In this document: positions 6,789 through 13,591 of the stretch, in pieces
Layout: every line of letters begins with the position of its first letter
Position numbering within the stretch: position 1 is the stretch's first letter
Origin: Frankiaceae bacterium
Lineage (GTDB): Bacteria; Actinomycetota; Actinomycetes; JAVEEJ01
NCBI GenBank assembly: GCA_030840515.1
Contig: JAVEEJ010000021.1
Coordinates: 1 to 15,136, forward strand
Length of the DNA stretch: 15,136 bases
Direction of reading: 5' to 3'
Notes under the pieces: model-generated
What the model was told of the DNA's origin: nothing
The model's input: only the letters and a program-made list of their open reading frames with translations
The model's database searches: none
Made by a program: the position numbers and the translations under genes

Positions 6789-6799
6789 CGACGTACTCG
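6789..6799 (-). repeat. Intergenic copy of the dispersed 11-mer (CGAGTACGTCG on minus)
   Basis: The plus strand reads CGACGTACTCG, just after the CAT-anticodon tRNA and 5 bp before the long inverted repeat. It is in opposite orientation to the copy at 6664-6674. Confidence 0.6.
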
Positions 6800-6803
6800 T
6801 CGC

Positions 6804-6865
6804 CACGTTTGTTGACTTTCCGGGCTCATGCGGTGGCCGTTGACCCCGGAAAGTCAACAAACGTG
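6804..6865. repeat. Perfect 21-bp inverted repeat with 20-nt loop downstream of the tRNAs
   Basis: The left arm (6804-6824, beginning CACGTTTGTTGAC, ending TTCCGGG) and the right arm (6845-6865) are exact reverse complements; the spacer is 6825-6844. A shorter competing hairpin, GTTGAC (6839-6844) with GTCAAC (6853-6858), is nested in the right half. No T-run follows. It could terminate tRNA transcription, but 21 perfect pairs with relatively AT-rich arms is more than a terminator needs, so a REP-like mobile palindrome or a regulatory RNA is possible. The rest of the interval up to 6951 shows nothing else that I can identify. Confidence 0.75.
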
Positions 6866-6951
6866 AGAGGGGGCGCCACATCGTGCGCGCTCACAGGCGG
6901 CGCACAGGTCGCTGCCAGTCGGCGTGGAGTCACGCTGCGCATCCTTCAGCC

Positions 6952-7215
6952 ATGAGCCAAGCAGCAGGAAACGGGCGGGTGCGGGGAAGCACCGACGGTC
7001 GTGAGGGCGCCTCACGACGCGTGCGCACCCTCACGGTCGCGGCCGGCATCGGGACCGTCCTCGCTTCGGCGGCGCTCACAGCAGCCCTCGTCCCGACGAC
7101 CCCCAGCATCGCCGGGAGCTCACGGGCAGCCCAGACCACGACCGACAACAGCACCACGGGCACGGCTCCCACGAGCACCGACCGTCAGCCCGTCACCAGC
7201 AGCGGCGGCAGCTGA
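6952..7215 (+). CDS. Small single-pass membrane or secreted protein, unknown function
   Basis: An 87-residue product with a polar/basic N-terminus (residues 1-25), one hydrophobic segment (TLTVAAGIGTVLASAALTAALV, about 26-47) and a Thr/Ser-rich tail outside. The layout suggests an N-in, C-out anchor or an uncleaved signal, with a low-complexity extracytoplasmic tail. I do not recognise the family. ATG-6952 is chosen over the in-frame GTG at 6883, because the extra Arg/His-rich residues would not look like a natural N-terminus. Small proteins of this build sit near flavin-transfer genes in some actinobacteria, but no such neighbour is seen here. Confidence 0.55.
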   Translation: MSQAAGNGRVRGSTDGREGASRRVRTLTVAAGIGTVLASAALTAALVPTTPSIAGSSRAAQTTTDNSTTGTAPTSTDRQPVTSSGGS

Positions 7216-7254
7216 GCAGGCGTGAGCCTGGCGAAGGGCGGGTAGAGCCGCGAC

Positions 7255-7461
7255 ATGTCTGGGTGGATGGTCCCTGTGCTGGTGCTGATCTCCCCCGTCG
7301 TGCTGATGAGCCTGGTGATGTTCATGGGCTTCGTCGAGCGGCGGCTGGTCTTCGGCGTTACTGGGGACGAGCTCCGTCAGATGCTCGTGGACGCCGCCCC
7401 CGAGAAGCTCGAGGAGTTCGTCGCCACGAGCTGGAAGGACACGCTCGTCCGAAGCCGCTGA
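7255..7461 (+). CDS. Small membrane protein, unknown function
   Basis: A 68-residue product with one N-terminal hydrophobic segment (WMVPVLVLISPVVLMSLVMFMGFVE, about residues 4-28) and a charged cytoplasmic-type tail (DELRQMLVDAAPEKLEEFVATSWKDTL). The start is ATG-7255. Tail composition and GC3 look like real coding sequence. It sits 39 bp after the preceding small membrane gene and 27 bp before the GNAT gene on the same strand, so it may be in one transcript with them. No family recognised. Confidence 0.6.
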   Translation: MSGWMVPVLVLISPVVLMSLVMFMGFVERRLVFGVTGDELRQMLVDAAPEKLEEFVATSWKDTLVRSR

Positions 7462-7488
7462 CGTCACCCCAACCGATACAAAGGGCGC

Positions 7489-8025
7489 GTGGCCGGACTC
7501 AGCACAGAACGTCTGCTGCTCAGGCAGTGGCGCGACGCGGACCGGGAGCCGTTCGCCGAGCTCAACGCCGACCCGATCGCGATGGAGCACTTTCCCAGCA
7601 CCTTGACGAGGGCCGACTCCGACGCCTTCGTCGACCGGGCGCAGCAGCGGATAGCCGAGCAGGGCTGGGGTCTGTGGGCGGTCGAGCTCCAAACGACAGG
7701 CGAGTTCGTAGGCTTCACCGGCCTCGCGCACTTCGCCGACGGACTGCCCTTCGCCCCGGCCACCGAGGTGGGCTGGCGCATGCGCCGCGAGCACTGGGGC
7801 AACGGGTACGCCACCGAGGCCGGGCGGGCCGCACTCCAGCACGCGTTCGACGTACTCGCTCTCGACGAGGTCGTGTCGATGACCGCGGTCGGCAACTGGC
7901 CCAGCCGTCGGGTCATGGAGCGACTGGGCATGACTCGCGACCCGGCCGATGACTTCGAGCACCCGCGCGTGCCGGCCGGGGATCCGCTCCGGGCACACGT
8001 GCTCTATCGGATCCAGCGCCCATGA
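7489..8025 (+). CDS. RimJ/RimL-type GNAT acetyltransferase
   Basis: A 178-residue acetyltransferase of the RimJ/RimL (GNAT_3) branch, whose members acetylate N-terminal residues of ribosomal proteins or small amines including some antibiotics. The diagnostic opening L-S-T-E-R-L-L-L-R-Q-W is at residues 4-14. EVGWRMRREHWGNGYATEA carries the acetyl-CoA loop (W-G-N-G-Y-A) and NWPSRRVMERLGM is the usual C-terminal motif. GTG-7489 is the start. The stop overlaps the next start by 4 bp (ATGA at 8022-8025), implying translational coupling with the kinase-like protein. This overlap suggests the two act on related substrates, but nothing shows which. Confidence 0.9.
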   Translation: MAGLSTERLLLRQWRDADREPFAELNADPIAMEHFPSTLTRADSDAFVDRAQQRIAEQGWGLWAVELQTTGEFVGFTGLAHFADGLPFAPATEVGWRMRREHWGNGYATEAGRAALQHAFDVLALDEVVSMTAVGNWPSRRVMERLGMTRDPADDFEHPRVPAGDPLRAHVLYRIQRP

Positions 8026-8831
8026 TCGAGGCCGCGTTGGCTCGCTTCGATGCAGTCGAGGACGGACCCGAGTGGGCCTCGATGGCCGGCACCGTCATGC
8101 CGGTGCGCGTGGGGGAGCGGCCCGCCGTCCTCAAGCTGATGAGCGTCGACTTCCCGCAGCAGGTCATCGCGCTGCGCGAGTACGACGGACGTGGGGCGGC
8201 CGCGCTGATCGACGTCGACGCCGAGCTGCAGGCCCTGCTGCTCGAGCGCCTCGAGCCCGGCACCTCCGCCCTCGAGTTGATGCGCACCGACGACGACACG
8301 GCGACCCTCGTCGTCGCGCAGGTCGCGCAGGCGCTGCTCCGGCCCGCGCCGGTGGAGTGCGGACTGCCGACCTACTCGGACTGGGCGGCCGCGGTCACCC
8401 GCACCGAGCCCGGCGAGATCAGTTCGGCGCACCTCGGACGGGCGGCGTCGCTGTTTCGCGAGCTCGCGACCGAGCACACGCACCTGCTTCACGGGGACCT
8501 GCACCACGACAACGTGCTGCGCGACGGCGACGGGTGGCGCGCCATCGACCCGGCTGGCGTGCTCGGTGAGCCCGCGGCCGAGTGCGGCGCGCTGCTGCGC
8601 AACTGGTTGCCCGATCTGCTCGAGCTCCCCGACCCGGTCGCCACCACGCACCGTCGCGTCGCGATCCTCGCCGAGGCGCTCGACCTCGACGCCGCGCGCA
8701 TCCGCGCCTGGGCTTACGCGCAGTCAGTGATGTCAGTGTGTTGGATGATCGAGGACGGCCACGAGTGGCTGCGGCCAGAAGGCCTCGAGTGCATCGATCT
8801 GCTGCACACCGTCTGGGCTCAGGCGGGATAG
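8022..8831 (+). CDS. Aminoglycoside/hydroxyurea antibiotic kinase-like phosphotransferase (APH(6)/StrK type)
   Basis: A 269-residue protein with the bacterial kinase-like fold. H157-G-D159-L-H-H-D-N164 is the phosphotransferase catalytic loop with D159 as the likely base, and I-D176-P-A-G-V-L-G-E-P-A-A-E is the metal-binding motif in the form typical of streptomycin 6-kinases and hydroxyurea phosphotransferases (PF04655). An N-terminal ATP-lobe lysine is plausible in AVLKLMS. Relatives phosphorylate streptomycin, but many chromosomal members have unknown natural substrates, so resistance is only a possibility. It is coupled by ATGA overlap to the GNAT upstream and overlaps the convergent modC by 13 bp at the 3' end. 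Confidence 0.85.
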   Translation: MIEAALARFDAVEDGPEWASMAGTVMPVRVGERPAVLKLMSVDFPQQVIALREYDGRGAAALIDVDAELQALLLERLEPGTSALELMRTDDDTATLVVAQVAQALLRPAPVECGLPTYSDWAAAVTRTEPGEISSAHLGRAASLFRELATEHTHLLHGDLHHDNVLRDGDGWRAIDPAGVLGEPAAECGALLRNWLPDLLELPDPVATTHRRVAILAEALDLDAARIRAWAYAQSVMSVCWMIEDGHEWLRPEGLECIDLLHTVWAQAG

Positions 8832-9841
8832 ACCTCGAGGTCGGTCGCCTTCACACTCGCCCAGACCGCGGCTCCGACGTCGAGCCGCAGCTCCGTGACA
8901 GCCGCCACGGTGACGTCTGCCGCCACCGCGGGAGGTCCGGCGAGCGCGACCCGCACCCGGTCACCACCCAGGGTCTCCACCCCGGTCACCCTGGCCTGCC
9001 AGGCGTTACGCGCACTGCCCTCGGGTCTCGCCGCCGACACCACGATGCTCGACGCCCGCACCGCCACGAGCACCGCGCCGCGCGCCGCGGTCGACACCGC
9101 GAGAACCCCGCCGCCCTCCAGCGCCACCGCGAGTCCGTCTGCCTCCCCGCGCAGCAGCTCGAGCCCCGCGAACTGCGCAGCCCAGGCCGACCGCGGCCGC
9201 TCGGTGAGCTCGGCGGGTGAGCAGTCCTGAACGACCCGACCCGACTCCAGCACGACCACACGCGCAGCCAGTGCAGCGACATCGACCACGTCGTGCGTGA
9301 CGAGCAGGACAGGGGGCGAGTACGACGCCAACGCGGCGCGCAACGCGGCGCGCACCGTCGGCCGGGCCGCCGCATCCAGACGGGCGAGCGGCTCGTCGAG
9401 CAGCAGCGCTTTCGGCTCGGCCACCAGCGCTCGCGCCAGAGCGACCCGGGCCGCCTCACCCGACGACAGGCCGGCGCAGCGTCGTGGGCCCAGCTCCGCC
9501 GACCCGAGTGCGGCCAGAGCGGCGGTGGCGGCGGCTCGGCGGGCCGCACCTCCGGAGGCCCGAGCTGCGATCGCAACCTCACCCGCTGCTGTCGCCGTCG
9601 GCCGTAGCAACGAGTCGGCCGGCAGCAGGCCGATGCGCCGCCGGTGTGGTGGCAGCGACGACCGGTCAACACCGTCGAGTGAGACAGCAGCACCCGGCTC
9701 GAGCCCGGCGATCGCACGCAACAGCGTGCTCTTGCCGGCCCCATTGGGCCCCACCACCGCCGTCACGCCGGTCAGTCCGGCCAGCGACACCTCCAGCTCG
9801 AGGTCTCCACGGCCGAGCCGCACATCCACGACGAGGCTCAT
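8819..9841 (-). CDS. modC: Molybdate ABC transporter ATP-binding protein ModC
   Basis: The 340-residue ATPase of the molybdate importer. It has a Walker A (GPNGAGKST), signature L-S-S-G-E-A-A-R-V-A-L-A-R-A-L, Walker B LLLDEP, D-loop ARLD, switch His in VTHD, and a C-terminal Mop/TOBE molybdate-binding domain (about 270-340, ending LEVYPA). Two deviations: the Q-loop, usually V-F-Q-D or V-P-Q-D, reads L-L-P-A-D, so the conserved Gln is Ala; and LSGGE has become LSSGE. The other ATPase motifs are intact. The start overlaps the modB stop by 4 bp (ATGA), a normal operon coupling. Alternative: another oxyanion importer (tungstate), but the neighbours fit Mod. Confidence 0.93.
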   Translation of the reverse strand: MSLVVDVRLGRGDLELEVSLAGLTGVTAVVGPNGAGKSTLLRAIAGLEPGAAVSLDGVDRSSLPPHRRRIGLLPADSLLRPTATAAGEVAIAARASGGAARRAAATAALAALGSAELGPRRCAGLSSGEAARVALARALVAEPKALLLDEPLARLDAAARPTVRAALRAALASYSPPVLLVTHDVVDVAALAARVVVLESGRVVQDCSPAELTERPRSAWAAQFAGLELLRGEADGLAVALEGGGVLAVSTAARGAVLVAVRASSIVVSAARPEGSARNAWQARVTGVETLGGDRVRVALAGPPAVAADVTVAAVTELRLDVGAAVWASVKATDLEVYPA

Positions 9842-10614
9842 CGCTGAGTCCAGCGGCCGCGCAGCGCGACGAGGACCACGACGGCGACACCGAGCAGCAG
9901 CATCGCCAGCGCGGTCGCGGCATCCGGGTCGAGCTCGAGCTGGCGGTAGACCTCCAAGGGCAACGTGCGGGTGCGCCCAGGGAAGGACCCGGCGAACGTC
10001 ACGGTCGCCCCGAACTCACCAAGCGCCCGGGCCCAGGCCAGCGTCAACCCCGCTCCGATGCCGGAGCGCACCAAGGGCAGCGTGACGCGGGTGAACACGC
10101 GACCGGGTGGCACCCCGAGGGTCGCGAGCACCTCCTCGTGCCGCGCGTCGCTCTGGCGCAGCGCACCGTCCACCGCGATGACGAGGAAGGGCATCGCGAC
10201 GAACGCCTCCGCCACGATCACACCCGCCGTCGAGTAGGGCAGCGCATGGCCGGTGAGCTCGTAGAGCGGACGCCCGACCACGCCGGTGCGACCGAAGGTC
10301 AGCAGCAGCGCAACGCCGCCGACCACCGGCGGCAGCACGAGCGGCAGCGTGACGACGGCGCGGAGCAGTGCCGCGAACCTGACCCGGCTCCGGGCCATCA
10401 CCCACGCCAGCGGCACGCCGATCACCGCCGACAGAAGTGCCGCCGCGGTCGCCGTCACCAGGGACAGCCGCAGTGCTTCGAGCGAGGGCCCCGAGCTGAG
10501 CAGCGAGCCCAACCGGCTCCACGGCGCTCGCACCATCAGGGCCACCACCGGCAGCGCCAGCAGCAGCAGGCCCACGCCCGCGAGGAGCGCGACCAACCGC
10601 GGTGTGCGGGTCAC
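9838..10614 (-). CDS. modB: Molybdate ABC transporter permease ModB
   Basis: A 258-residue integral membrane permease of the CysT/ModB type. Hydrophobic segments are visible near residues 7-27, 48-75, 84-110, 125-150, 185-205 and 230-252. The cytoplasmic EAA loop, which docks with the ATPase, is seen in HEEVLATLGVPPGRVFTRVTLPL followed by GAGLTLAWARALGEFGATVTFAGSFPG, the latter typical of ModB. The start is GTG at 10614-10612; modA ends 25 bp upstream and modC overlaps downstream, so it is the middle gene of modABC. Confidence 0.95.
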   Translation of the reverse strand: MTRTPRLVALLAGVGLLLLALPVVALMVRAPWSRLGSLLSSGPSLEALRLSLVTATAAALLSAVIGVPLAWVMARSRVRFAALLRAVVTLPLVLPPVVGGVALLLTFGRTGVVGRPLYELTGHALPYSTAGVIVAEAFVAMPFLVIAVDGALRQSDARHEEVLATLGVPPGRVFTRVTLPLVRSGIGAGLTLAWARALGEFGATVTFAGSFPGRTRTLPLEVYRQLELDPDAATALAMLLLGVAVVVLVALRGRWTQR

Positions 10615-10639
10615 AGCGGTGACCTGTTCCGCGACCGCC

Positions 10640-11386
10640 TCATGGGAGCGCGAACCCGGCGCGCGTCAAGGCGTCCCGCCCGGATTGGCCGAGCAGCAGG
10701 TCGACGTACTCGCTCGCCAAGTCCTTGCGCTTGCTCGCGGTCACCACCGCCGCCGGGTAGGAGGTGCTCGCCGCCGCGCCGTCCGGCAGCGGCACTTCCC
10801 GAACCCTCGCCCCGGCCCCGACGAGGTCGGACCGGTAGACGATCCCGGCGTCGGCTTCGCCGGTCTGGACCAGCCGCAGCACCGTCTTCACGTCCGGCGC
10901 CAGCGTGTCGGGGTCGGCGGTGACGTGGGCCGCCGCCAACGTCTGCTGCGCGACCGACCCGCACGGCACCGAAGGGTCACACAGCGCGATCCGCAACCTG
11001 TGCTGGGCGAGGTCGGCGAGCCCCCTCACCAACCCTGGGTTGGACGGCGGCACGACGAGGACGGCCGTGTTCGACGCGATCGTCCGCGGCGAGCCCACCA
11101 GGCCGGCGGTGACGAGCGGCGCCAGAGACTTGGGGCTTGCCGTGACGATCACGTCGGCGGGGGCGCCGCCCCGCACCTGGGCGACGAGGGCGGGGGAGCC
11201 CGCGTAGGAGACCCGCACCTTCAGCCCGGGATGGCTGCGGGCGAGCTCGGTGCCGAGGGGTTCGAGTACGCCGGACAGCGAGGACGCCGCGAGCACGGTG
11301 AGGGTCTGCTTCGAGTCGGGGGAGTCGGTGCAGGCGGTGGCCGGGAGCAGCGCGAGCCCGATGACCAGCAGGCTCAGCCGTCGCAT
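10640..11386 (-). CDS. modA: Molybdate ABC transporter substrate-binding lipoprotein ModA
   Basis: A 248-residue periplasmic-binding-type protein that captures molybdate (or tungstate) outside the membrane and delivers it to ModB. The signal peptide ends in lipobox L-P-A-T-A-C19, so it is a lipoprotein, as expected for a monoderm. Family signatures include TVLAASSLSGVLEPLG (oxyanion-binding Ser), YAGSPALVAQVRGGAPADVIVTAS, and GEADAGIVYRSDL near the C-terminus. The start is ATG at 11386-11384. No ModE-like operator could be recognised upstream. The 51-bp gap to the next upstream gene on the same strand holds only a weak hairpin (GGAGC/GCTCC, 11422-11435). Confidence 0.95.
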   Translation of the reverse strand: MRRLSLLVIGLALLPATACTDSPDSKQTLTVLAASSLSGVLEPLGTELARSHPGLKVRVSYAGSPALVAQVRGGAPADVIVTASPKSLAPLVTAGLVGSPRTIASNTAVLVVPPSNPGLVRGLADLAQHRLRIALCDPSVPCGSVAQQTLAAAHVTADPDTLAPDVKTVLRLVQTGEADAGIVYRSDLVGAGARVREVPLPDGAAASTSYPAAVVTASKRKDLASEYVDLLLGQSGRDALTRAGFALP

Positions 11387-11437
11387 GGGCCCGGACGCTA
11401 GCGGTCGGCCGTCCAGACCTTGGAGCGGTGGCTCCGC

Positions 11438-11881
11438 CTAGGACTCGAGCCGGAAGGGCCGTGGCGCCGGCAGGAGCGCCGCCCGCGGGCAGGATGCGAG
11501 GTCGAGGCCGCCGAAGCCGAGCGCCTCGTCGCACAGGGACTCCACGGTCCAGCCCTGCTCGGTGCCGAAGCGGGTGATCGTCGCCCGGTAGATCGTGATC
11601 TCGTAGCGGGTGGGGGTGCCGTAGGCGACCTGCATGCTGCCAATGAGCTCGGCGCCGCTGGGCGGGCCGCCTGGCTCGAACGGCCGGTCGTAGCGCCGCC
11701 AGATGTTGGGCTCGGCGTCCCACATCCCGCCGTTGCGCACGTCCCGGACGGCCATCTCCACCAGGGCGGCCCGCGCTGCCTCTTCAGGGAGCACGGCGGC
11801 CGGTCGGATCACCTCGGTGACGACGCCATCGTCGTAGGCCTCGGACGCAAGGATCTCCAGCTCATTCACGCTTACAAGCAT
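11438..11881 (-). CDS. Conserved-looking protein of unknown function
   Basis: A 147-residue soluble protein that I do not recognise. It is acidic to neutral with predicted alpha/beta mixture, no signal peptide and no membrane segment. Features include a Gly/Trp/Asp-rich middle (GGMWDAEPNIWRRYDRPFEPGG), a beta-rich stretch (GTPTRYEITIYRATITRFG), and a C-terminal part with two Cys (SLCDEALGF, ASCPRAALLP). It lies upstream of modA on the same strand with a 51-bp gap, so cotranscription is possible but no link to molybdate is evident. The start could be ATG-11881 or the in-frame GTG at 11869, which gives V/M-N-E-L-E. Confidence 0.65.
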   Translation of the reverse strand: MLVSVNELEILASEAYDDGVVTEVIRPAAVLPEEAARAALVEMAVRDVRNGGMWDAEPNIWRRYDRPFEPGGPPSGAELIGSMQVAYGTPTRYEITIYRATITRFGTEQGWTVESLCDEALGFGGLDLASCPRAALLPAPRPFRLES

Positions 11882-12043
11882 CGGCCGCCCGGAAGGCCGT
11901 CAACATGGTCCAAAGGAGGGGTTCGACCTGGTCCTGCTCGGTGGGTGCTGGTGCTGGTGGTGCTCATGGGGCACACTGGAGGCAGCCGCGGGTCGTGCGG
12001 CGCTGCGAGGTCGCTGGGGAAGGCGCACCTCGCGCCGCGACCC

Positions 12044-12050
12044 GAGGAGG
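12044..12050 (+). promoter_or_regulatory. Strong ribosome binding site of the DUF3145 gene
   Basis: GAGGAGG sits 6 nt before the GTG at 12057 and fixes that start. The rest of the 175-bp divergent region (11882-12056) shows a GGTG/CTGGTG-rich stretch around 11940-11970 but no clear promoter. Confidence 0.6.
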
Positions 12051-12056
12051 TCATCC

Positions 12057-12551
12057 GTGTCCGCACACGGTGTGCTGTACGTGCACTCGAGCCCGCCGGC
12101 TCTGTGCCCGCACGTCGAGTGGGCTGTCGCTGCCGTCCTCGGCGTCCCGGCAAAGCTCGTCTGGACCGAGCAGCCCGCTGAGCCGGGTCTGCTGCGCTGC
12201 GAGACGGGCTGGAAGGGGCGCGCGGGTACGGCGGGCCGCCTGGCCGGGGCGCTTCGTCAGTGGAACCTGATCCGGGTCGAGGTGACCGAGGACCCCAGTG
12301 CCGGGTCCGACGGGGAGCGCTACGCCATCACCCCTGACCTCGGGGTGTTCCGGGCAACCATGAGCACCAACGGCGACGTACTCGTTGCCGAGGACCGCCT
12401 GCGCTCGCTGCTCGCCGGAGCCGTCGACGGCGCAGCCCTGGCCCACGGGCTTGACCGGCTGCTCGGCACCGCGTGGGACGAAGAGCTCGAGCCCTACCGG
12501 CAGGCGGGCGAGGGAGCCCCGGTGCGCTGGTTGCACGCGGTGGGCGGCTGA
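12057..12551 (+). CDS. DUF3145 domain-containing protein
   Basis: A 164-residue protein matching the actinobacterial DUF3145 family from start to end: G-V-L-Y-V-H-S near residue 5, P-x-A-L-C-P-H-V-E-W-A-V-A-A-V-L-G, then R-V-E-V-T-E-D-P-S-A-G-S-D-G-E-R, T-P-D-L-G-V-F and E-D-R-L-R-S-L-L. Its biochemical role is unknown. In Streptomyces a DUF3145 gene adjoins the fabD-fabH-acpP-fabF cluster; here a fatty-acid-type carboxyltransferase lies about 1.1 kb away, so the family's usual neighbourhood is kept with an insertion. GTG-12057 has a strong RBS. It converges with the first secreted-protein gene, 10 bp between stops. Confidence 0.93.
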   Translation: MSAHGVLYVHSSPPALCPHVEWAVAAVLGVPAKLVWTEQPAEPGLLRCETGWKGRAGTAGRLAGALRQWNLIRVEVTEDPSAGSDGERYAITPDLGVFRATMSTNGDVLVAEDRLRSLLAGAVDGAALAHGLDRLLGTAWDEELEPYRQAGEGAPVRWLHAVGG

Positions 12552-12561
12552 GCCCGGGCGG

Positions 12562-13032
12562 CTACTTCTTGTAGGTGAAGGTGTACGCCGCGCTCAGGCT
12601 CGGGAGCCCGCCGAGGTTGCACGCCTGCACGGTGTAGCTGCCGGCCTTCACGAGTGGGATGTAGAGGTGCTCCTGGTCGTTGGGGAGCGCGCCGTCGGAG
12701 TAGCTGATGATGCCGCCCTTGGCGTCCTTGAGCTCGATCGCCCAGTCGCCGGTGTGCGTGCCCAGCACCTCCAGAGTGCCTGCTCCCTTGGTCACGATGA
12801 CGTGCTTGTTCACGTCGCCGGGGCCGCTCGGCACCGGGGACTCGCAGGGGGCCGGGTAGGCGGTGGGGGGAGCGTTGCTGGTCACCGACGGCGATGGGTC
12901 TGGCGTCTGGTCGCTGTAGGCCCAGGTTCCCTTGATCGGCGGCAGCGGCTTCTTCGTCGCGGCCAGGCTGGGTGCGGCGGCGCCGGCCAGCACGCTGACA
13001 GCGGCCACGGCGACTAGGACACGACGACTCAT
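12562..13032 (-). CDS. Secreted small protein, paralogue of the next gene
   Basis: A 156-residue exported protein: Sec signal peptide (MSRRVLVAVAAVSVLAGAA, probable cut after A-P-S-L-A near residue 24), then a Thr/Pro region and a beta-rich domain. It shares with its upstream neighbour the framework H-x-I-x-V-x-G-x-G, G-D-W-x-x-E-x-x-D-x-K-G, Y-x-P-x-x-K-A-G-x-Y-T-x-x-A-C-N and a C-terminal T-F-T-Y-K-K. Two Cys (in PAPCESP and QACN) could form a disulfide. The KAG-x-YT-x-x-AC segment recalls beta-sandwich domains such as PPC, but I cannot name the family. ATG-13032 has a GGGGAG RBS that is buried in a hairpin. Confidence 0.8.
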   Translation of the reverse strand: MSRRVLVAVAAVSVLAGAAAPSLAATKKPLPPIKGTWAYSDQTPDPSPSVTSNAPPTAYPAPCESPVPSGPGDVNKHVIVTKGAGTLEVLGTHTGDWAIELKDAKGGIISYSDGALPNDQEHLYIPLVKAGSYTVQACNLGGLPSLSAAYTFTYKK

Positions 13033-13036
13033 GACG

Positions 13037-13079
13037 GTCTCCCCTACCGCCGCTGGGGGGATGCGGCGCTAAGGGAGAC
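13037..13079 (-). promoter_or_regulatory. 5'-leader hairpin that sequesters the RBS of the first secreted-protein gene
   Basis: On the minus-strand transcript, GTCTCCC (13079-13073) pairs with GGGAGAC (13043-13037) and CGCCGC (13068-13063) with GCGGCG (13053-13048), separated by a symmetric 4x4 internal loop and capped by a 9-nt loop. The GGGGAG ribosome binding site lies in the lower stem, 4 nt from the base to the ATG. The fold would block ribosome access unless opened, for example by heat, a ligand, a protein or upstream translation. Seen by eye only. Confidence 0.45.
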
Positions 13080-13118
13080 ATTTCGCCACCATCGGCAGGA
13101 GTCCTGCCTGGCGCGCGG

Positions 13119-13580
13119 TTACCGCTTGTAGGTGAAGGTGATGTCGACCGTGGCGTTCGGCCCGCCGTTGCTGTTGCAGGCCCAGATCGTGTAGGTCCCG
13201 GCCTTGGCAACCGGCAGGTAGTAGGTCTCCATCGCCGGGGGGTTCACGTCGTCGCCGTAGAGCGTGTTGCCCTTGGAGTCGCGGATCTCGACCACCCAGT
13301 CGCCCACGACGCCCGAGATCGCGCCTTCGAAGACCCCCTTGCCCACGACCTTGATGGCGTGGCCCTTCTCGTCGTTCAGCGGATCCCCTGGCGCGCCACC
13401 CCGGCAGTAGTTGCCGAACGAGCCCTCGAGGACCGGGTTGGGCGTGGGGTCGCTGACGTCGTACTTCTGGTGGATCGGCTTGGGAAGCGGCTTCGGCTTG
13501 GTCGCATTCGCGCTGGGTGCCGCGGCCGTGGCGAGGGCGAAGCCGGCTGCGATGAGGGCAGCAGCGGATCGACGGTTCAT
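13119..13580 (-). CDS. Secreted small protein, paralogue of the previous gene
   Basis: A 153-residue exported protein: signal peptide MNRRSAAALIAAGFALATAAAPSANA (probable A-N-A cut near residue 26), a Lys/Pro-rich stretch (TKPKPLPKP), then a beta-rich domain with the same framework as its neighbour, ending T-F-T-Y-K-R. The Cys pair is in NYCRGG and WACN. Similarity spans the whole mature part but with clear divergence, so this is an old tandem duplication. ATG-13580 is chosen over the in-frame ATG at 13631 because it directly begins the signal peptide and has AGGAG (13591-13587) 6 nt upstream. It lies 69 bp after the carboxyltransferase gene, so readthrough from it is possible. Confidence 0.82.
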   Translation of the reverse strand: MNRRSAAALIAAGFALATAAAPSANATKPKPLPKPIHQKYDVSDPTPNPVLEGSFGNYCRGGAPGDPLNDEKGHAIKVVGKGVFEGAISGVVGDWVVEIRDSKGNTLYGDDVNPPAMETYYLPVAKAGTYTIWACNSNGGPNATVDITFTYKR

Positions 13581-13591
13581 GGGGGGCTCCT

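Noticed and set aside
6546..6865. Integrated element at the tRNA genes
   Set aside because: No integrase and no direct repeat of a tRNA 3' end were found in the window; the inverted repeat alone is not enough.
9484..10923. Long plus-strand open frame across modC, modB and modA
   Set aside because: Arg/Gln/His-rich, low-complexity translation opposite three well-supported genes.
11387..11437. Molybdenum cofactor riboswitch or ModE operator upstream of modA
   Set aside because: The gap is only 51 bp with a weak hairpin and no recognisable consensus.
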